Assembly: GCA_020852925.1 (NCBI GenBank)
Contig: JADYZU010000079.1
Span: 1-64,000 of the forward strand
Direction: 5' to 3'
DNA length: 64,000 nt
DNA from: Rubellimicrobium sp.
GTDB lineage: Bacteria; Pseudomonadota; Alphaproteobacteria; Rhodobacterales; Rhodobacteraceae
Under the pieces are notes generated by a model that was not told where the DNA came from, made no database searches, and saw only the letters and a program-made list of their open reading frames with translations. Below, in pieces: positions 49,563-59,734 of the stretch (position 1 is the stretch's first letter; every line of letters begins with the position of its first letter). Both the position numbers and the translations under genes were made by a program.

Positions 49563-50663
49563 ATGGCGTCAGGCGGATATTTCACCGATGAAGGCAAGCG
49601 GGCGCTGCGCTCCATCCTGCCGCCTTTCCTTTATGCCGTCCTGCTCATGGCCATTCCGCTGGCCGCGGTGGTGGTCATCAGTTTCCAGGTGCGCGGCGCT
49701 GCCACCGGCGAATGGCTCGAGGGGGCGGTGCCGCCCGCGATCGCCACGGCGCTGCGGGTGGTGGTGCTGCTTTATGCGGTGTCGATCCCGCTGGCCTTCG
49801 GCCTCATCGTGCGGCGCGAACGGGCGGGGCGGGCGGTGCGCTTCGTGCTGCTGGCGCTGCCCCTGTGGATCGGGGCGCTGTGGCTGTCCTATTCCTACCT
49901 TGCGACGCTGGGCTTCGGTTTCGGCAATTATGCCGCGGTCTTTACCGATCCGATCAACATCCGCGGCGTGGTGCGCGACGGGGCCTGGCTGCCGGGGCTG
50001 TTGCCGCGCTCGCTTTTCGTGTCGATCTCGGTCACGCTGGCCACGGTGGTGCTGGCCTATCCGATCGCCTACTTCATCAGCGTCCGCGTCGCGCCCGAGA
50101 GCAAGTCGCTCTGGCTTTTCCTCATCACCATCCCGTTCTGGACCAGCTACCTGATCCGCATCTTCCTGTGGAAGGTGATCCTCGGCTATTCGGGGGTGGT
50201 GAACACCGCGCTGATCGGGATGGGCATCATCGACGAGCCGGCGACCTTCATCCTCTACAACGTGAACGCGGTCATCATCACGCTGGCCCATGCCTATGCG
50301 CCCTTCGCCATCCTGCCGATCTTTGTCGCGCTGGAAAAGATCGACCGCTCGCTCAAGGAGGCCAGCCGCGACCTTGGCGAGGACCGTTTCACCACTTTCC
50401 TGCGGGTGACGCTGCCCTTGTCGGTGCCGGGGATCGTGGCGGCGGTGCTGATCGTGTTCATCCCGACCATCGGCGATTACGTCACGCCCGAACTCGTGGG
50501 CGGCTCGGGCGGGCTTCTGATCGCCAACCGCATCCAGGCGCTGTTCCTTCAGGTGAACGATCCGGGCCTTGGCGCGGCCCTGTCCATCGTCACCATGGCG
50601 GCGGTCGGCATCGTCAGCCTGGTCTTCGTCTTTGCATTGCGCCGCTGGCTGAAGAGGGCCTGA
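49563..50663 (+). CDS. Polyamine-type ABC transporter permease (PotB-like)
   Basis: Inner-membrane permease of 366 residues. The EAA loop that docks the ATPase reads EASRDLGEDRFTTFLRVTLP (about residue 265). It is longer than usual because of an inserted segment between the first and second membrane helices. Belongs to the spermidine/putrescine family (BPD_transp_1) and is followed within one base by the second permease. Confidence 0.9.
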   Translation: MASGGYFTDEGKRALRSILPPFLYAVLLMAIPLAAVVVISFQVRGAATGEWLEGAVPPAIATALRVVVLLYAVSIPLAFGLIVRRERAGRAVRFVLLALPLWIGALWLSYSYLATLGFGFGNYAAVFTDPINIRGVVRDGAWLPGLLPRSLFVSISVTLATVVLAYPIAYFISVRVAPESKSLWLFLITIPFWTSYLIRIFLWKVILGYSGVVNTALIGMGIIDEPATFILYNVNAVIITLAHAYAPFAILPIFVALEKIDRSLKEASRDLGEDRFTTFLRVTLPLSVPGIVAAVLIVFIPTIGDYVTPELVGGSGGLLIANRIQALFLQVNDPGLGAALSIVTMAAVGIVSLVFVFALRRWLKRA

Positions 50664-50664
50664 G

Positions 50665-51474
50665 ATGAAATCCCCGCTCCTGCGCCTCTATGCGGTCCTG
50701 TATCTGCTGTTCCTGTTCGCGCCGATCGTGCTGCTGCCGCTGTTCGCCTTCAACGACGGCAAGATCATCGCCTTTCCGCTCTCGGGCTTCTCGACCCGCT
50801 GGTTCGAGGCGCTGTGGGAGCGGCCGGCGCTGCATGGCGCGGTGCAGAGCTCGCTCGTGATCGCGGTGGTCACCGCCATCGTCGCCACGATCTTCGGCAT
50901 CTTCGCCGCGCGCGGCGGGGCACTGGCCGACTATCCGTTCAAGGGCAGCATGATCGGCTTCATCATGCTGCCGCTGGTGCTGCCGGAAATCATCCTGGCG
51001 GTGGCGCTGCTGGTGGTGGTGACCAAGGTGCTGGGCCTTGCACCCAACCTTTTCACCATCGTTCTGGCGCATGTGCTGATCTGCACGCCCTATGCCACCT
51101 CGATCCTGAACGGCGCCTTCGCCAACCTCGACCGCAGTTTCGAGGAAGCGGCGATGGATCTGGGCGAATCGCGCTGGGGGGCGTTCCGCCTTGTCACGCT
51201 GCCGCTGGTGATGCCGGGGATCATCTCGGCGATGCTGATCTCCTTCATCATCAGCCTTGACGAATTCATCATCGCCTTCTTCCTGTCGGGCAATGTCACC
51301 ACCTTGCCCGTCTATATCTACGGCCTGCGCCGGCAATCGGACGAATTGCCGATCATCATGGCGCTGGGCACGATTCTTGTCACCTTGTCGATCATCCTTC
51401 TGGTGGTCGCCGAAATCTTCCGTCGGCGCGGCATGCGGCGTGCCGGACTCAAGGACACCGGAGGCTTCCTGTGA
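50665..51474 (+). CDS. Polyamine-type ABC transporter permease (PotC-like)
   Basis: Second permease, 269 residues, about six membrane helices, with EEAAMDLGESRWGAFRLVTL as its EAA loop. Forms a heterodimer with the preceding PotB-like protein. The stop overlaps the ATPase start by four bases (GTGA). Confidence 0.92.
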   Translation: MKSPLLRLYAVLYLLFLFAPIVLLPLFAFNDGKIIAFPLSGFSTRWFEALWERPALHGAVQSSLVIAVVTAIVATIFGIFAARGGALADYPFKGSMIGFIMLPLVLPEIILAVALLVVVTKVLGLAPNLFTIVLAHVLICTPYATSILNGAFANLDRSFEEAAMDLGESRWGAFRLVTLPLVMPGIISAMLISFIISLDEFIIAFFLSGNVTTLPVYIYGLRRQSDELPIIMALGTILVTLSIILLVVAEIFRRRGMRRAGLKDTGGFL

Positions 51475-52559
51475 ACGCACCCCTCATCAGCCTGCGCGCC
51501 GTGCACAAGCATTACGGCGATTACCACGCGCTGCGCGGCATCGACCTCGACATCCGGCAGGGCGAATTCTTTTCCCTGCTCGGGCCGTCGGGCTGTGGCA
51601 AGACCACGCTGCTGCGCACCATCGCCGGGTTCGAGGATCTGTCCTCGGGCACGCTGATGATCGACGGCAAGGACATGGCCGGCGTCCCCGCGAACGAGCG
51701 GCCCACCAACATGGTGTTCCAGTCCTATGCGATCTTTCCGCATCTGACGGTGGCGCAGAACGTGGCCTTCGGGCTGCGCCGCGATCCGCGGCCCAAGGCC
51801 GACAAGGCCCGCGCCGTGACCGAGGCCCTCGCCATGGTCGGGCTCGAGGGTTACGGCGGGCGGGCGGCGCATGCGCTGTCGGGCGGGCAGCGTCAGCGCG
51901 TGGCCCTGGCGCGCGCGCTCATCCTCCAGCCCAAGGTGCTGTTGCTCGACGAACCGCTGTCGGCCCTCGACAAGAAGATGCGCGAACAGATGCAGGTCGA
52001 ACTGATCCGCCTGCAACGCACGGTCGGCATCACCTTCATCCTTGTCACCCATGACCAGGAAGAGGCGCTGGTCATGTCCGACCGGATCGCGGTGATGTTC
52101 GAGGGCTCGATCGGCCAGATGGACGAGCCGGAAATCCTTTACCGGCGCCCGAACAGCCGCAGGGTGGCGGATTTCATCGGCAAGATGAATTTCCTGCCGG
52201 CCGAGGTGCTGTCGGTCGGCCGGCGGATCGAGGTCGAGGTCGCCGGCCTTGGCCGGGGCGAAGTCGCACCCGATCAGGCCCCCGCCGGCGCCGCCGAGGG
52301 GCGGGCGGTCGTGGGGATCCGCCCGGAAACCCTGACCCTGCTGTTCGAGGGCGAAACCACCGACCGGCGCACCATCGACGGCGTCGTGGACGAGGTGGTC
52401 TATTACGGCGACATGACCTATTACGACGTGCGCGTGCCGGGCGTGGCCGAACCGCTCAACCTGTCGATGCGCAACATGATCGGGCGCCCCGTCCTCGAGG
52501 TGGGGGCGCGCACCCGCATCATCTGGGACGAACGCAGCCTTGTCCTGCTGGGGGCCTAG
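51471..52559 (+). CDS. Polyamine-type ABC transporter ATPase (PotA-like)
   Basis: A 362-residue ATPase: Walker A GPSGCGKTT, Q-loop TNMVFQSYAIFPHL, signature LSGGQRQRV, Walker B VLLLDEPLSALD, H-loop VTHDQEEAL. The C-terminal TOBE domain is about residues 270-360. Starts with GTG overlapping the permease. No periplasmic binding protein is encoded in this operon. The stop shares CTAG with the convergent PagL-like gene. Confidence 0.93.
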   Translation: MNAPLISLRAVHKHYGDYHALRGIDLDIRQGEFFSLLGPSGCGKTTLLRTIAGFEDLSSGTLMIDGKDMAGVPANERPTNMVFQSYAIFPHLTVAQNVAFGLRRDPRPKADKARAVTEALAMVGLEGYGGRAAHALSGGQRQRVALARALILQPKVLLLDEPLSALDKKMREQMQVELIRLQRTVGITFILVTHDQEEALVMSDRIAVMFEGSIGQMDEPEILYRRPNSRRVADFIGKMNFLPAEVLSVGRRIEVEVAGLGRGEVAPDQAPAGAAEGRAVVGIRPETLTLLFEGETTDRRTIDGVVDEVVYYGDMTYYDVRVPGVAEPLNLSMRNMIGRPVLEVGARTRIIWDERSLVLLGA

Positions 52560-53062
52560 TCGAGCGGGAGGGTCAGGCGCAGCGCCAGGCTCTCCACCCC
52601 CGGGTTCACCTCGCGCAGGTCCAGGTTCGAGCGGTGGTCGATCACCAGGGACACCAGCGCGCCCGAATCGAACCGGTAGCCCAGGCTGACCGATGACCGG
52701 AACAGGACCGGCCCGCCGACATCGGTCGCGCCCATGGTCTGGATCCCCGGCATGAGCGAGACCTGCCCCTCGAGCGGCCCGAACGGAAAGCGCCAGGCAA
52801 CGCCCGCGCCGATCCATGACCCGACCTCGCCCGAGATCGAGGCGCCCAGCAGCGGCACATAGGGGCCATGGCTGTGGTCGGCGGCGAAGGTCACGAACAG
52901 TTCCTGCCCGATCGGTCCGCTCTGGAAATAGTCCCTGCCGGGCTGAAGCGACAGTTCGGCCTGTCGCGGCACCGGCGCCAGACAGCCCGGATCGGGACAG
53001 TGATTGTGCATCATGTCACGCACCGAAAGGCCGAAGAACAGCAGCCCGAGCAGGCCGAACAT
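52556..53062 (-). CDS. Lipid A 3-O-deacylase, PagL-like (acyloxyacyl hydrolase family)
   Basis: A 168-residue predicted outer-membrane beta-barrel. Near the C-terminus IDHRSNLDLREVNPGVES has His and Ser two residues apart and a Glu 14 residues after the His. This is the spacing of the PagL catalytic triad, and it is followed by the NPG motif. PagL removes the 3-position acyl chain of lipid A. The ATG at 53062 has GAGAGGA upstream and gives a short hydrophobic leader; longer in-frame starts are shadows of metA. Annotated elsewhere as acyloxyacyl hydrolase. Confidence 0.78.
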   Translation of the reverse strand: MFGLLGLLFFGLSVRDMMHNHCPDPGCLAPVPRQAELSLQPGRDYFQSGPIGQELFVTFAADHSHGPYVPLLGASISGEVGSWIGAGVAWRFPFGPLEGQVSLMPGIQTMGATDVGGPVLFRSSVSLGYRFDSGALVSLVIDHRSNLDLREVNPGVESLALRLTLPLD

Positions 53063-53085
53063 GGAGTCCTCTCCCCGTGGGCGCC

Positions 53086-54018
53086 TCAGGCGGCGCCGGT
53101 GCCGATCGCGGTCAGGTCGTAGGGCGTGGTCTGGTAGATCTCGTTGATCCAGTTTCCATAAAGCAGATGCGCATGACCGCGCCAGCGGTTCAGCGGCGGC
53201 TGTGACGGATCGTCGTCGGGATAGTAGTTCAGCGGCACGTTGATCGGCGTGCCCGCAGCCACGTCGCGGTCGTATTCCTGCTTGAGCGTGTCGCTGTCGT
53301 ATTCGAAATGGTTGAAGATGTAGACCGCGCGATGCGCCGCATCCTCGACCAGGCAGGGACCGGTCTCGGCGCTGGCCAGCAGCGTGACGAGGCCGCCAGC
53401 CGCGTCGATCTCGCTCTGGCGCATCTCGGTCCAGCGGCTGACCGGGATGACGAAATCGTCGGAAAACCCCCGCAGCCACGGATGCGCCGGGGCAAGGTTG
53501 CGGTGGCGGAAACAGCCGAACGCCTTGTGCGGCAACATGTGCTTCTGCACGCCATGGAAATGATAGACCATCGCCATCCCGCCCCAGCAGACGCCGAAGG
53601 TCGAATGCACATGGGTCTGGGTCCAGTCCATCACCTCGCGCAACTCGTCCCAGTAGGTCACCTCCTCGAAGGGCAGATGCTCGATCGGGGCGCCGGTGAT
53701 GACCAGGCCGTCGAATTTCTCGCCCGAGGCGGCCACCTCGCTGAACGGGCGATAGAATTCCTCCATATGTTCGGCGGCGGTGTTGCGGGTCTGGTGCTCG
53801 CTCATGCGGATGAGCGACAGTTCGATCTGGAGCGGCCCGGCCCCGAGCAGGCGGGCGAACTGGTTCTCGGTCTGGATCTTCTTCGGCATCAGGTTGAGAA
53901 GCCCGATGCGCAGCGGGCGGATGTCCTGACGGGTGGCGCGTTCCTCGGACATGACCATGACCCCCTCGCGGGTCAGGACATCGAAGGCGGGCAGGTTGGC
54001 GGGCAGCTTGATCGGCAT
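53086..54018 (-). CDS. metAA: Homoserine O-acetyltransferase, MetA type
   Basis: Activates homoserine in methionine synthesis; 310 residues of the MetA fold, not MetX. The catalytic Cys is in [10 protein letters not shown] (about residue 142) and the His in [10 protein letters not shown]. After ITGAP the sequence reads IEHLPF. A Glu here, in place of the Gly of E. coli MetA, marks enzymes that use acetyl-CoA, so acetylation is predicted. A short hairpin (GTGGCTGTCAGCCAC, 54069-54083) lies in the leader at the end of the upstream gene; no SAM-II riboswitch is recognisable. Confidence 0.92.
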   Translation of the reverse strand: MPIKLPANLPAFDVLTREGVMVMSEERATRQDIRPLRIGLLNLMPKKIQTENQFARLLGAGPLQIELSLIRMSEHQTRNTAAEHMEEFYRPFSEVAASGEKFDGLVITGAPIEHLPFEEVTYWDELREVMDWTQTHVHSTFGVCWGGMAMVYHFHGVQKHMLPHKAFGCFRHRNLAPAHPWLRGFSDDFVIPVSRWTEMRQSEIDAAGGLVTLLASAETGPCLVEDAAHRAVYIFNHFEYDSDTLKQEYDRDVAAGTPINVPLNYYPDDDPSQPPLNRWRGHAHLLYGNWINEIYQTTPYDLTAIGTGAA

Positions 54019-54078
54019 GGCGGTGGTCCCTGATGGGCGGTCGTCCTACGGATGAAAGGGGGGCGGGTGGGGTGGCTG

Positions 54079-54957
54079 TCAGCCACGCATTCGCCCCTGT
54101 CCGTCAAGGGCGCGCGCCACGAGGGCGACGAAATCGGCCTCGCTGGCCACGCCGGCCATCTCGCTGGCGCAGATGGTGATGCCCCAGCGTTCCGCCATCG
54201 CCCGATAGCGCGGCTGGCGGTGGGCCAGGGCGCGGGCATAGGTCCAGCGGATGAAATCGTCGGGATCCACCCGTTCGGGGGCGATGCCGCGCAGGTGCAG
54301 GTATTCCTCCCAGGCGGCGCTGAGGAATTGCGGCTGATAGGCCATCGGCTTGGGCGCGCGGTCGAACCGGCGCACCAGTTCCTCGGTATGGGCCTCGCTG
54401 CCCTCGATCCAGATCATGAGGGTATGGGCCGAAAGCTCGGTCATGAGCGGATCGTCGGGATCGTCGGGATCGACCCATTCGCAGATCGAACCGCCGGTGT
54501 CGCAGACGAAATGCGCATAGCCGTAGATCGCGCGCGCACGTTCGATGAAATGCGCGGTGTCCATCAGCGCCGCGATCTCGGCCTTGCGGAAGGTCTCCTG
54601 CCGGCGGCGGTATTCGTCGATGGGCAGGCCGCCCCTGGCCGGATCGCCCGGCTTGCCCAGCCAGGTCGAGACCGGGGCAAGGTTGTCAAAGGCGACGTTG
54701 GTGCCGATGTAGATCGAATCCGACATCAGCAATTCGCGCAGGAACGGCACCTTCATCGCCTCGCGCTTGGCATTGTCGGCGATGAGTTCGCCCAGATAGC
54801 GCGTGCCGATGCGGTAATCGACCGAATAGTGGAACCACTCGCCCGAGGCGCGCAGCACCCGGCTCACATGGGTCTTGCCCAGGCCGGACATGCCGAACAG
54901 CAGCACCTGCCGCCCCTCGGCCGCGAGCCAGTCCTGCGCCGTGGGCAGGGCGGTCAT
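54079..54957 (-). CDS. P-loop ATPase of unknown function
   Basis: A 292-residue soluble protein. The Walker A motif LLFGMSGLGKTHVSRVL lies at about residues 19-35, followed by HYSVDYRIGTRYLGELIADN. Other apparently conserved spots are FVCDTGGSICEWVD and LMIWIEGSEAHTEELVRRFD. It resembles nucleotide kinases in its opening fold, but I cannot name a family or substrate. It overlaps the upstream DMT permease gene by four bases (ATGA), and metAA follows after 60 bases. Confidence 0.8.
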   Translation of the reverse strand: MTALPTAQDWLAAEGRQVLLFGMSGLGKTHVSRVLRASGEWFHYSVDYRIGTRYLGELIADNAKREAMKVPFLRELLMSDSIYIGTNVAFDNLAPVSTWLGKPGDPARGGLPIDEYRRRQETFRKAEIAALMDTAHFIERARAIYGYAHFVCDTGGSICEWVDPDDPDDPLMTELSAHTLMIWIEGSEAHTEELVRRFDRAPKPMAYQPQFLSAAWEEYLHLRGIAPERVDPDDFIRWTYARALAHRQPRYRAMAERWGITICASEMAGVASEADFVALVARALDGQGRMRG

Positions 54958-55892
54958 GGCCGCCCCCCCCCGGCAACCCCCGCCGGCCGCCCCAGCAGGC
55001 GCCGCGGCAGGCGCCCGTCAAGGACCACCAGCGCCACCGCCAGCAGCGCGAACCCGGCATAGGCGCGCAGCGGCAGCGATTCATGCAGCATGATCGCGCC
55101 CAGGACGATCGACACCGGCGCCACCAGCAAGGTGACGAACCCGGCATTCCCGGCCCCGGCTGTGGCGATCAGCCGGTAATAGATGAGATAGGCCACCGCG
55201 GTGGCGATCACCGCCGAATAGACCAGCGCCAGCCAGACATGGCCGGTGAAATGCGCCTCGGGCAGGCCCTCGGTCAGCAGCGCCAGCGGCACCAGCGTGA
55301 GCGCCGCCCCCGTCATCATGCCCGTGGCCGCCACCTGCGGCGCCACCGAGCGCAGCGCCACCCGCCCCAGCGCCCCGGTCGCGCCATAGCACAGCCCCGC
55401 CGCCACCAGCGCCAGTTGCGCCAGCGAGGTCAGGTCGAGCGCCAGAAGTTGCGCCGGACCCAGCGCCGTGATCACGCCGGTCAGACCGATCGCCACCCCC
55501 AGCACCCGCTGCCGCGTCAGGCGTTCGTCACGAAAGAAGATCGCGGCGATGAGCACGCCGAAGATCGCGGTCGCGGCATTCAGGATCGCGGCCAGCCCCG
55601 AGGGAACCGTCATCTGCCCCCAGGTGATGAAGGTGAAGGGCAGCGCATTGCCGATCACCCCGAGCGCAAGCAGGATCGCCCAGTCCGCCAGCCGCCGCGG
55701 CAGGGGCGCGCCGCTGGCCAGGATCCAGGCCCACAGCACGAGGCAGGCGCCGCCGGTGCGGATGGCGACGATGGTCTGCACCCCCACCTCGTCAAGGGCG
55801 ACCGCCGTCGCGGTATAGGAGGCGCCCCAGATCAGCCCCAGAAGGACGACCAGCCCGAGGGCGCGCGGGGTGAGGGAAACCTGCGAAGTCAT
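54954..55892 (-). CDS. EamA/DMT-family permease
   Basis: A 312-residue transporter with ten predicted helices in two EamA repeats. The first opens with LGLIWGASYTATAVALDEVG and the second ends near ILGAIMLHESLPLRAYAGFA. Members export amino acids and other metabolites. The ATG at 55892 has GAGGGCACC before it. It is translationally coupled to the P-loop ATPase gene and lies upstream of metAA, so export of a homoserine- or methionine-related metabolite is possible but unproven. Confidence 0.88.
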   Translation of the reverse strand: MTSQVSLTPRALGLVVLLGLIWGASYTATAVALDEVGVQTIVAIRTGGACLVLWAWILASGAPLPRRLADWAILLALGVIGNALPFTFITWGQMTVPSGLAAILNAATAIFGVLIAAIFFRDERLTRQRVLGVAIGLTGVITALGPAQLLALDLTSLAQLALVAAGLCYGATGALGRVALRSVAPQVAATGMMTGAALTLVPLALLTEGLPEAHFTGHVWLALVYSAVIATAVAYLIYYRLIATAGAGNAGFVTLLVAPVSIVLGAIMLHESLPLRAYAGFALLAVALVVLDGRLPRRLLGRPAGVAGGGRP

Positions 55893-55946
55893 GGTGCCCT
55901 CTTTCAACACGCAACCCCCGCCGCCGCAACCCCCCGGACAGGCCAG

Positions 55947-55968
55947 AAGGGGCCCCGAAGGGCCCCTT
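55947..55968 (-). terminator. Hairpin after the FadL-like gene
   Basis: AAGGGGCCC and GGGCCCCTT form a nine-pair stem with a four-base loop, about 27 bases past the FadL-like stop on the minus strand. The following sequence is not T-rich, so termination would be weak or Rho-assisted. Confidence 0.5.
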
Positions 55969-55994
55969 GCGTCGGTCTCGGCCGCGCGGCAGGG

Positions 55995-57053
55995 TCAGAA
56001 GTGATAGCCGATCGACAGCCCCACGGCGAGCGCGGTATTCCCCGCGAAATCGGCGCCGATCGTCTCGGTCGTGGCATCGCCCAGCCACGCATAGCGCACG
56101 CCGCCCGAAATCTCGACATCGCCCATGGTGTAGGTGCCGCCGACCTGCACCGACACAAGCCCGTCGCTGGGCGAGAGGTTCGAGACGAGCAGACCCTGAT
56201 CCGCCTCGTAACCCACGGTGATCGCGCCCGAGAACGCGTCGCTGAACCTGCGCCCGATCCCCACCGAATAGCTGATGCGGTCCTCCGTGTAGGACACGAG
56301 GTTGGGATAGCCCACGGGGCTGATGTTGGTCGCGGTCCATTCGCTCCAGCGCACCTGCGCCATCAGGAGCGTGTTGGCCGCGATTCCGGTCTGGAAGTCC
56401 AGCGTGAGCTGCTGCGGCATGGTGAAGGCGGTATCGGCCACCGGAATGCTGCCCATGATCGTGGTCGGCGCCGCAAAATCGGTGGCGCTCGACCAGGTGA
56501 GGGCGGCGCGCAGCGCGATGTCGGGGATCTCGTAGGCGGCGCCAAGGACATAGCCGGTGGCGGTGGACCGCCCGAATTCCGCGTCATAGGGGCCGGCGGG
56601 GATATCCACCTCGCCCTCCATCGACACGAGGCGCAGCCCCCCGTGGATGCTGAAGCGGTCGTTCAGCCGGTAACGCAACAGCCCGGTGACCGCCTGCGAT
56701 GTCAGCGTGGCCGAGGTCCCGGCAAGCGGATATCCGGGATCGGTGTCGTCATAGGCGACAGCCGCCCCATAGGGCTGATCGAGGATGACCGCCACCGACA
56801 GCCGGTCGTTCAGATCGCCCTTCACGGCAAGGCCGAACTGGGTGTAGTCCTGCGCGACATTGCCCGACCCGACCGCGCCGCCCCCGACCGTGCCCTGCAC
56901 ATCGGGCCGCACGAAGCCGAAGCTCAACTCGGCATAATTGCCCGATTCGAAGAGCGCGCCGATCGGCTGCCCCGAACGGTCAAGCCCGCCGGCCACCGCC
57001 GCCCCTCCGGCCATCACCACGGCTGCCGCCGCCGTTCCCGCAAGACGCATCAT
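55995..57053 (-). CDS. Outer-membrane porin, FadL/OmpP1 family
   Basis: A 352-residue outer-membrane barrel of the long-chain fatty acid/hydrophobic compound transport family. The signal peptide ends near AAVAGGLDRSGQ. The mature protein has alternating beta strands (YAELSFGFVRP, LTLDFQTGIAANTLLMAQVR, RISYSVGIGRRFSDAF) and ends in the aromatic GLSIGYHF needed for barrel insertion. GGAGGGAGTGAACAG precedes the ATG at 57053. Confidence 0.85.
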   Translation of the reverse strand: MMRLAGTAAAAVVMAGGAAVAGGLDRSGQPIGALFESGNYAELSFGFVRPDVQGTVGGGAVGSGNVAQDYTQFGLAVKGDLNDRLSVAVILDQPYGAAVAYDDTDPGYPLAGTSATLTSQAVTGLLRYRLNDRFSIHGGLRLVSMEGEVDIPAGPYDAEFGRSTATGYVLGAAYEIPDIALRAALTWSSATDFAAPTTIMGSIPVADTAFTMPQQLTLDFQTGIAANTLLMAQVRWSEWTATNISPVGYPNLVSYTEDRISYSVGIGRRFSDAFSGAITVGYEADQGLLVSNLSPSDGLVSVQVGGTYTMGDVEISGGVRYAWLGDATTETIGADFAGNTALAVGLSIGYHF

Positions 57054-57361
57054 CTGTTCACTCCCTCCGGGCGGACTGCGCCGCCTTCCCCCGCCACCCT
57101 GGGCAGGCGGCCGGCGTCCGGTCAATGATTTCGCCACGTCATGGCGACAGCGCCGGACCGCAAGGGCCCCTCCCGGCCGCACCGGCGGGGGGGGCGCTGC
57201 CCCCCGCCGCCCTGCGGGCGCCACCCCCCGGGATATTTGGAGACAGATGAAAGCGCAGCCTTGCCCTTCATCTTTGCCCGATATACCCCGGGGGTGAACT
57301 GGCCGCAGGCCAGGAGGGGGCAGAGCCCCCTTGCCGGCCGGGTCCGGGACGGCAGGTGGGG
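57054..57361. repeat. 308-bp gap with two head-to-head intergenic repeats
   Basis: Between guaA and the FadL-like gene. Copy A runs 57185-57251 on the plus strand (G-run/C-run hairpin, a CGCCC-TGC-GGGCG hairpin, then the GGGATATTTGG-type tail ending CAGATGAA). Copy B runs 57330-57268 on the minus strand with the same parts. The tails face each other across 16 bases, so the whole could fold back. The part next to the FadL-like gene (57054-57180) should hold its promoter, but no convincing hexamers are seen. Confidence 0.75.
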
Positions 57362-58921
<1,560 letters not shown>

Positions 58922-59085
58922 GGGCTGGCTCTATTGCGCCGCCGCGCGCCATGCAAGACCGCCCGCATCGGCGCGCGGGATTTGCGGGCGCGCAAAGGCC
59001 CTGTTAACCACGCTGCGGCAGACTTAGGGTGCCGCGGATCGTTCCGGACGATTCCGGCGGTGGATTTTGGCGAAATGGGGGAACC

Positions 59086-59565
59086 ATGGCGGGATCTGTG
59101 AACAAGGTCATCCTGATCGGCAATCTCGGGCGCGACCCCGAGGTGCGGTCGTTCCAGAGCGGGGGCAAGGTCGTGAACCTGCGCATCGCCACGTCGGAGC
59201 GCTGGAAGGACCGCAATTCGGGCGAATCGCGCGAGCGCACCGAATGGCATTCGGTGGCGATCTACAACGAGAACCTCGGCCGCATCGCCGAACAGTATCT
59301 GCGCAAGGGCTCGACGGTCTATATCGAGGGCCAGCTCGAGACCCGCAAGTGGCAGGACCAGTCCGGGCAGGACCGCTATTCGACCGAGGTCGTGTTGCGG
59401 CCGTTCCGGGGCGAGCTGACCTTGCTGGGCGGGCGGGGCGAGGGGGGCAGCCCCGATCTGCCGCGCGACGAGGACCGGCGCGGTTCCGATCGCGGGATGC
59501 CCGACACCTACGACAGCCCGCGTGGCGGCCAGCGGTCGGATTTCGACGACGAAATCCCGTTCTGA
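59086..59565 (+). CDS. ssb: Single-stranded DNA-binding protein
   Basis: Replication and repair protein of 159 residues. OB-fold core: [19 protein letters not shown], then [19 protein letters not shown] and [20 protein letters not shown] Gly/Arg/Asp-rich linker and the acidic tip DDEIPF that binds partner proteins follow. The stop codon lies inside the first unit of a 10-bp tandem repeat. Confidence 0.97.
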   Translation: MAGSVNKVILIGNLGRDPEVRSFQSGGKVVNLRIATSERWKDRNSGESRERTEWHSVAIYNENLGRIAEQYLRKGSTVYIEGQLETRKWQDQSGQDRYSTEVVLRPFRGELTLLGGRGEGGSPDLPRDEDRRGSDRGMPDTYDSPRGGQRSDFDDEIPF

Positions 59566-59610
59566 GGCGTTCTGAGGCGTTCTGAGGCGTTCTGGGGCGT
59601 TCTGGGGCAC
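59561..59610 (+). repeat. Five-copy 10-bp tandem repeat at the ssb stop
   Basis: TCTGAGGCGT three times, then TCTGGGGCGT and TCTGGGGCAC. The first unit contains the ssb TGA. Since 10 is not a multiple of three, the TGA of the first three units falls in all three frames. Confidence 0.9.
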
Positions 59611-59640
59611 CAGGCCCGGGCGCGCCCTGCTCCGGCGGGG

Positions 59641-59705
59641 AGGGGGGCGCTGCCCCCCGTCGCCCTGCCGGGCGACTCCCCCCGGGATATTTGGGGACAG
59701 ATGAA
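59641..59705 (+). repeat. Intergenic bipartite repeat copy
   Basis: GGGGGGC-GCT-GCCCCCC (59642-59658), then GTCGCCC-TGCC-GGGCGAC (59659-59676), then the tail CCCCCCGGGATATTTGGGGA ending CAGATGAA. It lies between the convergent ssb and pgi genes, where a terminator would be expected. Confidence 0.8.
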
Positions 59706-59734
59706 GGGGCGGCGGGTTTGCCGGGCCCCGGCCG

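Noticed and set aside
54019-54083. SAM-II riboswitch in front of metAA
   Set aside because: The leader is only 60 bases, GC-rich, and lacks the SAM-II conserved core; only a short hairpin is present.
59049-59066. Possible alphaproteobacterial LexA box (GTTC-N7-GTTC) before ssb
   Set aside because: The sequence reads GTTC, then six bases, then ATTC; spacing and second half do not match.
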